A stretch of DNA of 64,000 bases from Corynebacterium amycolatum (GTDB taxonomy: Bacteria > Actinomycetota > Actinomycetes > Mycobacteriales > Mycobacteriaceae), in NCBI RefSeq assembly GCF_016889425.1, contig NZ_CP069513.1:744001-808000 (forward strand). Direction: 5' to 3'. Both the position numbers and the translations under genes were made by a program. Below the pieces are notes generated by a model, which searched no databases, was not told the origin of the DNA, and worked only from the letters and a program-made list of their open reading frames with translations. Each line of letters starts with the position of its first letter. The first letter of the stretch is position 1. Positions 36,456 through 45,895 of the stretch are shown here, piece by piece.

Positions 36456-38516
36456 ATGGCATCACAGCCTGAACAAAAGCGGACACATACCCCGACAACG
36501 TCGTCAAGCCTTGCCGTTGAACGCCTGCAGCGGATTCTGCTGCCAAAATTGGGTGAGCCGCGTGATGTCCGCTCGCTCTACTTGGTTGAGCCGGAGACTA
36601 ATGCCGGTCGTGTGCAAGCGCATTCGCGCACGTCAGCCACCATTCCGGCGGGTGATGAAGTTAGTTTTGAAACCTATTTCAATGCGTTTCCGGCCAGCTA
36701 CTGGCGCCGGTGGACGAATCTGGACAATGTTGTCCTGCGCCTGGAGCTGTCCGGTACCGCGCGCGTGGACATCTACCGTTCGAAGATTGACGGTGCGCGT
36801 ATCGCCGTGACCGGCGAAATTGTCGGTGACCTGGGCGCTGCTGCTGAAGGCGCAGAAGCCAAGGTGGACGGCAAGGATGTGCATGTTTGCGAAATCCCAG
36901 TACCGCTGACGCAATTTGAAGACGGCGGCTGGATTTGGTTCGACCTCACCTGTGAGACGGACGTGGTAATCCACTCCGCAGGTTGGTACTCCGATATCGA
37001 GGCGCCGAGCCAGACGTACCCGGACGGCACGGAGCACCCGGCGCCGGAGGGACGCGTCACTATCGGTATCCCGACGTTCAATCGCCCGACCGATGCAGTT
37101 GCTGCTCTCGAGGCGCTGTCCTCGGATCCGGAAGTCGATGCCATCATCGATGCTGTTTTGATGCCTGACCAGGGCACTAAGCACCCGGCGGACGAGCCGG
37201 GCTTCGATACTGTAGCCGAGCACTTCGGTGACCGCCTGCGTATCTTCCCGCAGGGAAATCTCGGTGGTTCTGGCGGGTACTCCCGCATTATGTACGAGGC
37301 CCTGGGTGGTCCGGATTCGGATTCGAAGCGTGCTACCGACAGCCCGTTCATTCTGTACATGGATGACGACATCGCCATCGAGCCGGATTCCATCCTGCGC
37401 GCGGTCGCTGTCGGCCGGTTCGCGAAATCCCCGATGCTCGTTGGTGGTCAGATGCTGAATCTGCAGGAGCGCAGCCACTTGCACTCGATGGGTGAAGTCA
37501 TCGGTCGGCATGACTTCATGTGGACCTCGGCTCCGCACGTCCACTATGACCACGACTTTTATGCTCACCCACTGCGTGATCGCGGGGAGCACGGCACTAA
37601 CGCCACCGGTGAAGTCGTCGATTCGAAGGATCTTCACCGCCGCATCGATGTTGAGTTCAACGGCTGGTGGATGTGCCTGATTCCGCGCGTCGCTGCTGAG
37701 ACGATTGGTCAGCCGCTGCCACTGTTTATTAAGTGGGACGATGCCGAATACGGTTTGCGCGCAGGCAAGGCAGGCTTTCCGACGGCCACGTGGCCGGGCG
37801 TTGCAATTTGGCATATGGCCTGGTCGGACAAGGACGATGCGATTGATTGGCAGGCGTACTTCCACCTGCGCAACCGCTTGATTGTCGCGGCTCTTCAGCA
37901 CGAGGGCGATGCTGCCGGCATCGTGCGTTCCATGCGCAAGGCCACGTTCAAGCACCTCCTGTGCCTGGAGTACTCCACTGTTGCCATCCAAAACGAAGCC
38001 ATGAAGGACTTCCTGGCAGGCCCGGAGCATCTGTTCGACATTCTCGAATCTTCGCTGCCGCGCATCAATGCCCTGCGCAAGAGCTTCCCCGACGCGGTTG
38101 TGCTGCCGAGTGCAGGTGATCTGCCAAAGCCCTCCGGTATTCCGGGGGTTCCGACAAAGGATGTCGGTGGTCGTCTGGGCAAGCTGAAGAAGGTCGGTTG
38201 GCTGGCCAAGGGGCTGCTGCACAGCGTGCGCCCGGAAAACTCCGAGCACCACGATGTGCCGCAGGCGAACCTGGCGCCGCTGGAGGCTCGTTGGTTCTCC
38301 CTGTCTCGCTTGGACGGTGCCACCGTTACTACCGCTGACGGCCGTGGCGTGGTGTATCGCCAGCGTGACCGCGACAAGGCCAAGGCTCTGCTGGAAGAAT
38401 CCTGGGAGCTGCAAAAGCAGGTTGAGGAGCGTTTTGAGCAAATGAAGGCACGCTACCGCGCAGCCTATGACCATCTGACCAGTAGGAAGGCCTGGGCGAA
38501 TGTCTTCGAAAATTAA
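36456..38516 (+). CDS. glfT2: Galactofuranosyltransferase GlfT2
   Basis: 686 aa from the ATG at 36456. It polymerises the galactan chain from UDP-galactofuranose on the cytoplasmic face. An N-terminal beta-rich domain (about 1-190) precedes a GT-A domain with TIGIPTFNRP, the NLGGSGGYSRIMYEA stretch and the metal-binding YMDDDI (D303-D305), then FNGWWMCLIPR and IKWDDAEYGLR with the probable catalytic Asp pair, and a helical C-terminus. Length matches GlfT2. The PAP2 gene begins inside its last 17 bp. A TTG 12 bp upstream is the alternative start. Confidence 0.95.
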   Translation: MASQPEQKRTHTPTTSSSLAVERLQRILLPKLGEPRDVRSLYLVEPETNAGRVQAHSRTSATIPAGDEVSFETYFNAFPASYWRRWTNLDNVVLRLELSGTARVDIYRSKIDGARIAVTGEIVGDLGAAAEGAEAKVDGKDVHVCEIPVPLTQFEDGGWIWFDLTCETDVVIHSAGWYSDIEAPSQTYPDGTEHPAPEGRVTIGIPTFNRPTDAVAALEALSSDPEVDAIIDAVLMPDQGTKHPADEPGFDTVAEHFGDRLRIFPQGNLGGSGGYSRIMYEALGGPDSDSKRATDSPFILYMDDDIAIEPDSILRAVAVGRFAKSPMLVGGQMLNLQERSHLHSMGEVIGRHDFMWTSAPHVHYDHDFYAHPLRDRGEHGTNATGEVVDSKDLHRRIDVEFNGWWMCLIPRVAAETIGQPLPLFIKWDDAEYGLRAGKAGFPTATWPGVAIWHMAWSDKDDAIDWQAYFHLRNRLIVAALQHEGDAAGIVRSMRKATFKHLLCLEYSTVAIQNEAMKDFLAGPEHLFDILESSLPRINALRKSFPDAVVLPSAGDLPKPSGIPGVPTKDVGGRLGKLKKVGWLAKGLLHSVRPENSEHHDVPQANLAPLEARWFSLSRLDGATVTTADGRGVVYRQRDRDKAKALLEESWELQKQVEERFEQMKARYRAAYDHLTSRKAWANVFEN

Positions 38517-39090
38517 AGGCGATCCGTTCGGCGAGTCCGACGTTCTCGTTAATATTCAGCACACGCTTAACGACGTCCCGGGGGTGCTGCCCACCGCACG
38601 TGCCATGAGCTATTTCGGTGAGCACGCCCTTGGATGGATGGGGCTCGCTGCTCTCGGGGCGGCGGTGGATAAGGAGCGACGCATTGGCTGGGCAAAGGTC
38701 GGTGTGGCCGCCTTTACCTCGCATGCGGCATCGGTGGTGCTTAAGCGCATTGTCCGTCGCCCGCGTCCCCATGACCGTCGTATAGCAATCGGCGTTGGTA
38801 CACCGAGCAAGCTGAGTTTCCCGTCCTCGCACGCGACGTCGACGACGGCGGCGCTGGTGGGGATTGCCAAGTTGGGTTACCCGGCAGCACCGGCCGTGGG
38901 GGTGCCGGCGATTATGCTCTCTCGCCTGGTGTTGGGAGTGCATTACCCGACGGATGTTGCTCTCGGAGCGGCGCTGGGTACAGCCACTGCTCTTGCGGTG
39001 GACAAGATAGGTGATAAGGTCATCGAGCCGAAAAACGCGCAGCATAACCAGGGTGGACAGCCCTCCATTGCGGAAAGGAATGCACAGTGA
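38500..39090 (+). CDS. PAP2 phosphatase, decaprenylphosphoryl-5-phosphoribose phosphatase candidate
   Basis: 196 aa membrane phosphatase of the PAP2 family with all three motifs: KRIVRRPRP, the FPSSHATST motif with catalytic His, and SRLVLGVHYPTDV. Between glfT2 and ubiA it occupies the position of Rv3807c, proposed to dephosphorylate decaprenylphosphoryl-5-phosphoribose on the way to the arabinose donor DPA. It overlaps glfT2 by 17 bp and ubiA by 4 bp, so all three are translated together. Confidence 0.88.
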   Translation: MSSKIKGDPFGESDVLVNIQHTLNDVPGVLPTARAMSYFGEHALGWMGLAALGAAVDKERRIGWAKVGVAAFTSHAASVVLKRIVRRPRPHDRRIAIGVGTPSKLSFPSSHATSTTAALVGIAKLGYPAAPAVGVPAIMLSRLVLGVHYPTDVALGAALGTATALAVDKIGDKVIEPKNAQHNQGGQPSIAERNAQ

Positions 39091-40139
39091 CACAGGCGGA
39101 GAACGACAACTTGGCCAATGTGTCGGCCAACCAGCGGCAAGCTTCTCAATCAAGGATTGGGTCTGAGCCGCACACTTCCGGTATCGATGAGCCTGCGCAC
39201 CCGCAGGGGCATCCGCCGAAGAATCTGCTGGACGGCATGATCAAGGCGCTTCGCCCGAAGCAGTGGGTGAAGAATGTCCTGGTCATTGCGGCTCCACTGG
39301 CAGCCGGCAACGAGATCATGGACTCGGGACGTTCGATCGGCACGCTGTCCGTCGACAGCCTGGTGGCGTTCGTGGCCTTCTGTTTGGCAGCATCGTCGAT
39401 TTACCTGATTAATGATGCCCGCGATGTCGAGGCTGACCGTGCGCACCCAACCAAGCGCTTCCGCCCAATTGCCGCTGGCGTACTGCCGGTGAGCATGGCG
39501 TACATTATGGCGGTCGCACTGATTATTGGTTCGATTGCGGTGTCCTGGTTTGCCTCTGAGGGGCCGGGGCTAGCAATTGTTGTGGCTGTATACATTGCGC
39601 TGCAGCTCGGTTACTGCTTTGGTCTGAAGCATCAGCCGGTGATTGATATTGCGCTGGTGTCCTCGGGTTTCATGCTGCGTGCAATGGCCGGCGGTGTTGC
39701 TGCCAACATCAACCTGTCCCAGTGGTTCTTGCTGGTTGCCGCCTTTGGTTCGCTGTTCATGGCAGCCGGTAAGCGTTACGCTGAGCTGCTGTTGGCGGAG
39801 CGTACAGGTAAGAAGATTCGTAAGTCGTTGCAGGGTTACACCGCGACTTACCTGCGCTTTGTGTGGACCCTCGCTGCGACCGCCGTGGTACTGAGCTACG
39901 CGCTGTGGGGCTTCGAGATGGGCCGCGCACCGGGCACTTCGTCCACTTCGGCTATTTGGTACGAGATTTCGATGGTTCCATTCACTGTGGCCATCCTGCG
40001 CTTCGCAGCCGACGTTGACCGTGGTGATGCGGGAAGCCCGGATGAGATTGCGCTCAAGGACCGTCCGCTGCAGGCACTGGCCGTCCTGTGGCTGCTGTCC
40101 ATTGCCATCGCTGTCTACGCTGTTCCAGCTCTGGGGTAG
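39087..40139 (+). CDS. ubiA: Decaprenyl-phosphate phosphoribosyltransferase
   Basis: 350 aa, start GTG 39087 in a GTGA overlap with the PAP2 stop. About 55 polar residues precede a UbiA-type prenyltransferase core with RPKQWVKNVL, the first Asp motif NDARDVEADRAHPTKRFRP and further helices. It joins phosphoribosyl pyrophosphate to decaprenyl phosphate, the first step towards DPA, donor of arabinan. In C. glutamicum and M. tuberculosis aftB follows; here a terminator and then a mycolyltransferase follow. Confidence 0.93.
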   Translation: MTQAENDNLANVSANQRQASQSRIGSEPHTSGIDEPAHPQGHPPKNLLDGMIKALRPKQWVKNVLVIAAPLAAGNEIMDSGRSIGTLSVDSLVAFVAFCLAASSIYLINDARDVEADRAHPTKRFRPIAAGVLPVSMAYIMAVALIIGSIAVSWFASEGPGLAIVVAVYIALQLGYCFGLKHQPVIDIALVSSGFMLRAMAGGVAANINLSQWFLLVAAFGSLFMAAGKRYAELLLAERTGKKIRKSLQGYTATYLRFVWTLAATAVVLSYALWGFEMGRAPGTSSTSAIWYEISMVPFTVAILRFAADVDRGDAGSPDEIALKDRPLQALAVLWLLSIAIAVYAVPALG

Positions 40140-40170
40140 TTCCTTGTTCTTTTCCCATTAAGCGAACTGC

Positions 40171-40203
40171 GGTTTCTCGTCGGTTTCTCGTCGGTTTCTC
40201 GTC
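40171..40203. repeat. Three tandem copies of an 11-bp unit
   Basis: The unit GGTTTCTCGTC occurs three times without interruption at 40171, 40182 and 40193. Confidence 0.9.
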
Positions 40204-40221
40204 GGGTTCGGTTGGTAGCTG

Positions 40222-40254
40222 AAAGCCCATGCATCGAGGGGTGCATGGGCTTTT
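40222..40254 (+). terminator. Rho-independent terminator of glfT2-PAP2-ubiA unit
   Basis: A 12-bp stem (40222-40233 with 40242-40253) followed by TTTTC. Confidence 0.85.
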
Positions 40255-40611
40255 CTGTACCTCGTTAGTACTTAGGATGTGTTTGGGGTTCTTGTAGGCG
40301 TGTTTTAGATGTCTCAGTCAGTCCTACGGGGCGGTCGGGGGCAGAATTACAATTCTGTAATTCCTCGCTGGTAAACAGTGTTTCTCCTTGTGGTAGATAG
40401 TTTTGCCGGGAAATGTGAGAAATATTACGGAATGGTTACGATTTTAACTTGGTTGTAGGGAAACGATTGAGTATCGTTACATACTCGAGATTCTTTTGTG
40501 GAGTCTCCAGTTGTCGCGTCACAACTGGAAGCAGAAAAGCGAAAGCTCGCGCAAGCGACTGCCTCCGAGAAGTCTGGCGCGGAGGTAAATCCGAAAGTAA
40601 AGAGGAGAACG

Positions 40612-41655
40612 ATGAGCTTTACTGCAGTGAGTCGTAACTTCACGGTGAAGGTCGTAGCTGCCCTCGTGGCGGTTGCAATGGTCTTTGGCGGCATCATGCT
40701 CGCATCCGCGAAGGATGCGAGTGCTGATCCAAACCGTGATCGACTGCGCCCAGGCTGTGAGTGGGATCCCTACAACTGGTGGGTTCAGTACTGCCAGGTT
40801 TTCTCGCCGGCTATGAACCGCAATATTCCGGTTCAGATTAAGGCGGCTACTGGTGGCGGCGATGCCTCCCTGTATATGCTCGACGGTCTGTGGGGCTTTA
40901 ATAAGGGTGCGTCCGGTTGGATTTGGTCGGGTCATATTGCTCAGACTTTTGCCAATGACAACATCACTCTGGTTGCGCCGGCTGCTGGCGATGGCTCCTT
41001 CTATACTGACTGGAACGTTCCGGCAGTGACTTCCGAAGGGGTCAAGAACCAGAAGTGGGAAACCTTCCTGACTCAGGAACTGCCGGTTTATTTGCAGCGT
41101 GAGTTCGGCGTCAATCCAAACCGCAACGCGATTGCTGGTTTGTCTATGGGTGCAGCCGCAGCAGTGGCGCTGGCGGCTCGTCACCGTGACCAGTTCAAGC
41201 AGGTCACTTCGCTGTCCGGTTACTACCAGATGTCCAACCCGATAGTTGCTACGGGTACCACTGCAATGGTGGCCGGCACTGGTGTTGTGAATCCCACTGG
41301 TATGTGGGGTCTTCCGGTTCCGGCTTCGGCGGAACGCCAGGCCCATGACCCTTCGATGCTGCTCGATCAGCTCCAGGGGCTGCCGATGTATGTGTCCTCC
41401 GCCCAGGGTGTTCAGAGCCTGTGGAGTGACCCGGAGGTTTTGAGCCGTCCGGTGCCGCAGCTCCCTGACACTGTCTGGCGTGCCGTAATGGAGTCCGTCT
41501 CCCGTGCTTCGACGCAGCGATTCGAGCGGGACGCTCGCGCTGCCGGTCTCAATGCGCAGTTTGTCTACAGTCCGAACGGTATCCACTCGTGGGAGCTGTG
41601 GGGACGTGACGCGGCACTGGCTCGCCCATATATTCTCGGAGCACTTGGGGTTTAA
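40612..41655 (+). CDS. Mycolyltransferase (antigen 85-type), second copy
   Basis: 347 aa from the ATG at 40612, preceded by a near-perfect AGAGGAG site. The signal sequence runs to about residue 39 (ASA-DP), and the mature part opens with LRPGCEWDPYNWW. Triad: S178 (GLSMGA), E294 (VMESVSR) and H325 (GIHSWELWG). It is clearly related to the 35240-36253 protein through the whole length. A longer frame from 40498 adds 38 charged residues without signal character and is rejected. A strong terminator follows. Confidence 0.93.
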   Translation: MSFTAVSRNFTVKVVAALVAVAMVFGGIMLASAKDASADPNRDRLRPGCEWDPYNWWVQYCQVFSPAMNRNIPVQIKAATGGGDASLYMLDGLWGFNKGASGWIWSGHIAQTFANDNITLVAPAAGDGSFYTDWNVPAVTSEGVKNQKWETFLTQELPVYLQREFGVNPNRNAIAGLSMGAAAAVALAARHRDQFKQVTSLSGYYQMSNPIVATGTTAMVAGTGVVNPTGMWGLPVPASAERQAHDPSMLLDQLQGLPMYVSSAQGVQSLWSDPEVLSRPVPQLPDTVWRAVMESVSRASTQRFERDARAAGLNAQFVYSPNGIHSWELWGRDAALARPYILGALGV

Positions 41656-41710
41656 GCTGTCTTGTGAGATTTCCTCACAGTGAGCCCCTCGGTAGGCGCC
41701 AGTTATGAGA

Positions 41711-41746
41711 AAAGACCAATCCCGTACTCGGGGTTGGTCTTTTTTT
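41711..41746 (+). terminator. Rho-independent terminator
   Basis: Stem 41711-41723 with 41730-41742 (one mismatch) and a run of seven T. Confidence 0.9.
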
Positions 41747-42106
41747 GTACGGCAGAAATTTCATGCTGCTATAACGTGAATTCAGTTCCTTTTGCGTGTG
41801 TCTCCACGGTTTTTACCCGTAAGAGGGTAAACATGAGAGTCGAACCTTAAAGTAAAGGGTGAAGCTATTCAGGTAGCTATACCGTTTGTTTCGCAGAACG
41901 TGTGTGAGATTCTTCTTGCAGCGGCACGCCGGAGGAGGGGAACCTTCGGATACGTTGCTGGTCACTATGTAATTCTGCGAAGCCGAACGGTAAACGCATA
42001 GCTCTAGCGCCGCGTGATGCTATCTGCAGGTGCCTAATCGGCGCCGGTGCAACACTCAATGTCTCAAATAATTTCAACCAGCGACTTTGTAAAGGGAAGC
42101 CCTCTT
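41747..42106 (+). other. Leader region of cop1-like gene with inverted repeat
   Basis: 360 bp without a supported gene before the cop1-like start. It contains a TTTACCC-GTAAGA-GGGTAAA inverted repeat at 41812-41831 that could be an operator or small hairpin. A frame opening at 42047 is an N-terminal extension of the next gene and is not supported. Confidence 0.45.
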
Positions 42107-44218
42107 ATGCGCGTAACCGCTAGATTCCTCCGTGGTGGCCTCGGCAACAGCCGGAAGTCATCGCGGGCGTTGACCGCACTTTTGGCACTACCGTTGACTC
42201 TCGCTCTCGGTGCCCCTGCTGCAGTGGCGGCTCCCGAGCCAGCTCAGCCAGGTCTGCCTAGCTACGAGGAACTTCAGGCCGTTCAGGGGCAGTTGGCTCA
42301 ATCTGGAGACCTGGGAGACCTTGCTAAGGCCGCTGAAGCAGCGCAAGCTGCTGGTGCGCAGCTACCTGGCCTGGGTATGCCGAAGCCGATGCCAGGGCCG
42401 GAGCGTACGCCATTTAAAGTCGATACTCCCGCAGTGGCGAACCTGCCCAGCGGAGTCAGCGTAGACAAAGTCGAGTGGTACACAGATCACCACGTCATTG
42501 CGCACATTCGCTCGGCTGCCATGCCGGAGAAGCCAATTCAGGTTGAGATTTTGCTGCCGCGCGATTGGTACCGCGACAAGGAGCGCACATTCCCGAGCGT
42601 CTACCACCTTGACGGTATGGCATCGTTTGATGACTACTCCGGTTGGATCCGCGCTACTAATATCGAGCGCTTCTACGAGGACAAGAATGTCCTGGTGGTT
42701 ATGCCCGCCGGCGGTACATCGTCCTTCTACTCTGACTGGGATCAGCCGGATAACGGTCAGAACTACAAGTGGGAGAGCTTCATTACTAAGGAGCTCGTGC
42801 CGGTTATCACCAACGGCTTCCGCGGCAACGATGAACGCGGCATTATCGGTATCTCCATGGGAGCTACCGGTGCTTACAACGTCGCAGCACACTCGCCGGA
42901 GCTGTGGAAGTTTGCCGGTAGCCTCTCAGGTTACCTAGACATGACTTCGCCGGGCATGCCGCAGGCAATCGCTCTGGCGATGAAGAACACCGGTGGCTAT
43001 GACGCGACGAAGATGTGGGGCCCGCTCGGTTCGCAGCGTTGGAAGGACAATGATCCGAAGCTGAACATCGACAAGCTCAAGGGCATGTCGCTGTACATCT
43101 CGGCGGGTAACGGCAACACCGGTGAGTGGGACGTGCCGTCGCAGATTGATCCGACGAAGCCGGACAATCCGACCGGTTACGCATTGGAAGTGCTTTCCCG
43201 CATGACCAGTGAGACCTTCATCCGGAATGCTCGTGAAAAGGGCGTCGAGCCGGTTGTGAACTTCCGGAGCTCGGGTACTCACACCTGGCCGTACTGGCAA
43301 TTCGAGGTCAGTCAGGCCTGGCCAACGCTGGCCGATGCACTCCAGTTGCCGGAGTCCGATCGTGGCGCGGTCTGCCGTGTAGGCGGCGAGATTGAAAAGG
43401 CCGTCGCATCGCTGCCGGGAATCGGCACCTGCCTGTCGGATGAGTATGGTGTCGCCAAGAATGGCGTGGCTCAGGACTTCACCGGCGGTACTGCCTACTG
43501 GCACCCGGATTCCGGGGCACATGTGGTCTGGGGGCGCATCGGTTCGCGTTACAACGAGCTCGGCGGTCCCTCCTCGCCGCTCGGCTACCCAGTGACCAAC
43601 GAATTGGCTACGCCGGATGGCTCGGGACGGTTCGTCCACTTCGAAAAGGGCTCGATTTACTGGACTCCGGAAGGCGGAGCCCACGAAGTCACCGGCGACA
43701 TTATGAACGCCTGGGGCAAGGCCGGCTTCGAGACCGGTCCGCTGGGCTACCCAGTCGCCAACCACCGCGATATTCCGGGCGGTGTCGCCCAGGACTTCCA
43801 GGGTGGCACCATCGTCAAGATCGGCGGCGAAGAACCTCGCATCGTGCGTGGTGAAATCGGCCGTGTCTACAAGGAGCTCGGTGGCGCCGAGTCCGATTTG
43901 GGTCTGCCTATCGACGGCGACGAGGTCAAGCTCGCTCGCGGCGCTTTCCAGCGCTTTGAGCACGGTGCCATTTACTGGACTCCGGAAACTGGTGCGCAGC
44001 CGGTGCGCTCCAACGACATCACTGACCACTGGGGCAGCACTGGCTACGAAAATGGCCCGTTCGGTTACCCGGTCGGCCCACTGCAGCCAGTCAAGGCCGG
44101 CGGTCTTGAACAGCAGTTCGAGGGTGGCTGGATTCGCCAGCTCAACGGCAAGATTGTTGAAGAGCGCAATAAGCCAGAAGCGCCAGCCCCAGCCGCCGAC
44201 AACGGTGATGACAAGTAA
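42107..44218 (+). CDS. cop1: Cop1/PS1-like mycolyltransferase with LGFP repeats
   Basis: 703 aa from the ATG at 42107 (AAAGGGAAG upstream). A signal peptide (about 1-44) is followed by an Ala/Gln-rich pro-region, then an Ag85-type esterase domain with triad S250 (GISMGAT), E361 (ALEVLSR) and H392 (GTHTWPYW). Residues about 430-690 hold four or five LGFP repeats (SSPLGYPVTNE, TGPLGYPVANH, ESDLGLPIDGD, NGPFGYPVGPL), which bind the cell wall. This is the layout of Cop1 (PS1) of C. glutamicum, the major mycolyltransferase there. Confidence 0.93.
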   Translation: MRVTARFLRGGLGNSRKSSRALTALLALPLTLALGAPAAVAAPEPAQPGLPSYEELQAVQGQLAQSGDLGDLAKAAEAAQAAGAQLPGLGMPKPMPGPERTPFKVDTPAVANLPSGVSVDKVEWYTDHHVIAHIRSAAMPEKPIQVEILLPRDWYRDKERTFPSVYHLDGMASFDDYSGWIRATNIERFYEDKNVLVVMPAGGTSSFYSDWDQPDNGQNYKWESFITKELVPVITNGFRGNDERGIIGISMGATGAYNVAAHSPELWKFAGSLSGYLDMTSPGMPQAIALAMKNTGGYDATKMWGPLGSQRWKDNDPKLNIDKLKGMSLYISAGNGNTGEWDVPSQIDPTKPDNPTGYALEVLSRMTSETFIRNAREKGVEPVVNFRSSGTHTWPYWQFEVSQAWPTLADALQLPESDRGAVCRVGGEIEKAVASLPGIGTCLSDEYGVAKNGVAQDFTGGTAYWHPDSGAHVVWGRIGSRYNELGGPSSPLGYPVTNELATPDGSGRFVHFEKGSIYWTPEGGAHEVTGDIMNAWGKAGFETGPLGYPVANHRDIPGGVAQDFQGGTIVKIGGEEPRIVRGEIGRVYKELGGAESDLGLPIDGDEVKLARGAFQRFEHGAIYWTPETGAQPVRSNDITDHWGSTGYENGPFGYPVGPLQPVKAGGLEQQFEGGWIRQLNGKIVEERNKPEAPAPAADNGDDK

Positions 44219-44255
44219 GCTAACCAAAGCAGGGCACTGAATAAGGGATAGACAA

Positions 44256-44744
44256 ATGTCCATGAACAAGTCCTTCCGGACACTGGCTACAACCACAGCT
44301 GTTGCGCTGCTGACCTTCGGAGTGGCCGCCTGTGGCAGTTCCACAGTGGAGTCTTCGGAGGTCACCTCGTCGACGACTACGAAGACCTCCACGACGTCGT
44401 CAAGCATGAAGACTTCTGCGCCGAAGTCGAGCGAAAAGTCTGCGCCGGAGATCACAGATCCCCAAGCTAAGCGCGTGGACGAAGCGCCCGATGGACAGAT
44501 GAAGCTCAGCGAGGCGGACGATTCATACCTCGAAGCGCTGGAAAAAGCGGGAATCGATGTCGGTGGGGTGGAGGATCAGCTCATCGGCACAGGTCGCGCG
44601 GCATGCGCAGACGCACCGGAGGAGGAGCGTCAGGTCATCGCGCTGGCGATTGCCGGACAGCTGGTCGCACAGGGGCGCTCGCAGGAAAGCGCTGAAGAAG
44701 TGGCGAAGACTATTGCAAGCTCCGCTAAAAAGGCGTATTGCTAG
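44256..44744 (+). CDS. DUF732-like lipoprotein
   Basis: 162 aa. The signal peptide ends in a lipobox (TFGVAAC), so the mature protein should be lipid-anchored at Cys. A Ser/Thr-rich spacer follows, then a small helical domain with paired cysteines (AACADA near the middle and a terminal Cys) matching DUF732 (SYLEALEKAGI, ALAIAGQLVAQGRS). It is 37 bp after cop1 and overlaps or abuts the cutinase gene, in the same order as in C. glutamicum. Function unknown. Confidence 0.8.
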   Translation: MSMNKSFRTLATTTAVALLTFGVAACGSSTVESSEVTSSTTTKTSTTSSSMKTSAPKSSEKSAPEITDPQAKRVDEAPDGQMKLSEADDSYLEALEKAGIDVGGVEDQLIGTGRAACADAPEEERQVIALAIAGQLVAQGRSQESAEEVAKTIASSAKKAYC

Positions 44745-44749
44745 CACTC

Positions 44750-45676
44750 ATGCGTAAAGTGCTGACAATTCTGGCGGTCATTGTGCTGGTGGCCGCTATT
44801 AGCTTCGGCGTAGTGCAATGGCTTAACGACGACCAAGGCGGTCAAACCCCACCGACCCCCGGCGACGATGGTGGGATTCTGGCCGAACAGCCCGAGTGGT
44901 GCCCGGCGGTAGAAGTTATTGCGGTGCCCGGAACTGCGGAATCGCGTGCTGACGATGACCCAATGGCCCCGACCGCGAACCCACATTCGCTGCTGCTTGG
45001 CCTGACGAACTCGATTTCGCAGTCCTACTCGGAGGGTGATGTCAAGGTCTGGACTACGCCGTACCCGGCACAGATTAAGACGCATCAGCTGCCCGACCAA
45101 CTCACTTACGATGATTCGCAGGCAGTCGGGCGCGATGTCACCGCTAAGGAAATGGCTGACTTACACGGGCAGTGCCCGCTGACAGACTTCGTCCTGATGG
45201 GCTTCTCCCAGGGTGCGGCTATTGCAGGTGATTTGGCCTCTGACATCGGCAATGGTCGCGGTGTCGTTCCGGCCGAGCGCATCGCGGGCGTGGCCCTGTT
45301 GGGCGACCCGCGGCGTGACCCCAATCAGGGCGTGAACCAAGGCGTTCCGCTGGCTGGTGTGGGTGTCGAGCTGTCATTGCAGCCGCTTGGCGGCATTGTG
45401 CAGGCTGTGGTTCCGGGCGCAACGATGCGCGGTCCACGAGACGGCTTTGGGCCTCTTAATGACAAGGTCCAGAATGTCTGCGTGCCATCGGATTCCTTCT
45501 GTGATGTTCCTCCGGCAGTGGCTGATGCGATTGCGCGAGCGCAGGAGATGATTGCCGGTGCGGGTGCGCATGCGACCTACGCCACGAATGATGTGGCAAT
45601 TCCGGGGACGACTCCGCTGGCCTGGACTGAGGGCTGGACTCGCGAACTGATTGAACAATCGCTGGCGCGACGGTAG
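44750..45676 (+). CDS. Cutinase-like envelope esterase (Culp6/Rv3802c type)
   Basis: 308 aa from the ATG at 44750; a TTG at 44738, overlapping the previous stop and closer to an AAGG site, would add four residues. One N-terminal membrane anchor (VLTILAVIVLVAAISFGVV), then a cutinase domain with nucleophile GFSQGAAIAGDLASDIGNGR, catalytic Asp in VCVPSDSFCD and His in GAHATYATN. The nucleophile region is almost the same as that recalled for M. tuberculosis Rv3802c, a phospholipase/thioesterase tied to mycolate metabolism and normally next to fadD32-pks13. Those genes do not follow here. Confidence 0.88.
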   Translation: MRKVLTILAVIVLVAAISFGVVQWLNDDQGGQTPPTPGDDGGILAEQPEWCPAVEVIAVPGTAESRADDDPMAPTANPHSLLLGLTNSISQSYSEGDVKVWTTPYPAQIKTHQLPDQLTYDDSQAVGRDVTAKEMADLHGQCPLTDFVLMGFSQGAAIAGDLASDIGNGRGVVPAERIAGVALLGDPRRDPNQGVNQGVPLAGVGVELSLQPLGGIVQAVVPGATMRGPRDGFGPLNDKVQNVCVPSDSFCDVPPAVADAIARAQEMIAGAGAHATYATNDVAIPGTTPLAWTEGWTRELIEQSLARR

Positions 45677-45895
45677 AGGTAGCTCAAAAATGTGCGAGAC
45701 GCGCCCGACCTCGACGGGTACTTGCTGTTAGAATCTTGCTCAAGAACTGGTGTTTAACGTTTCAAAACAACAGGTTCGCTAAAGTGTCGAAAGAAATTGA
45801 CAAAAATTGCAGGAAGCAGTCTGACAGAACCGGTTATTATCGCCCAAGGAACTGCTGTTCATGACCGGATAATCTAGTCGAAAAGGTAGGGTGCA

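Larger units (their letters stand above)
40140..40611. other. Gene-free interval where aftB would be expected
   Basis: 472 bp with no supported gene. It holds a triple 11-bp repeat (40171-40203), the ubiA-operon terminator (40222-40254), and AT-rich sequence from 40340 on that probably carries the promoter of the next mycolyltransferase. No trace of a glycosyltransferase frame was seen. Confidence 0.6.

Noticed and set aside
36633..38474. 613-codon open frame on the minus strand opposite glfT2
   Set aside because: Antisense shadow: glfT2 on the plus strand has clear motifs and this frame shows no family features.
42935..44455. 506-codon minus-strand frame opposite cop1
   Set aside because: Shadow of the cop1-like gene; no start site or motif support.
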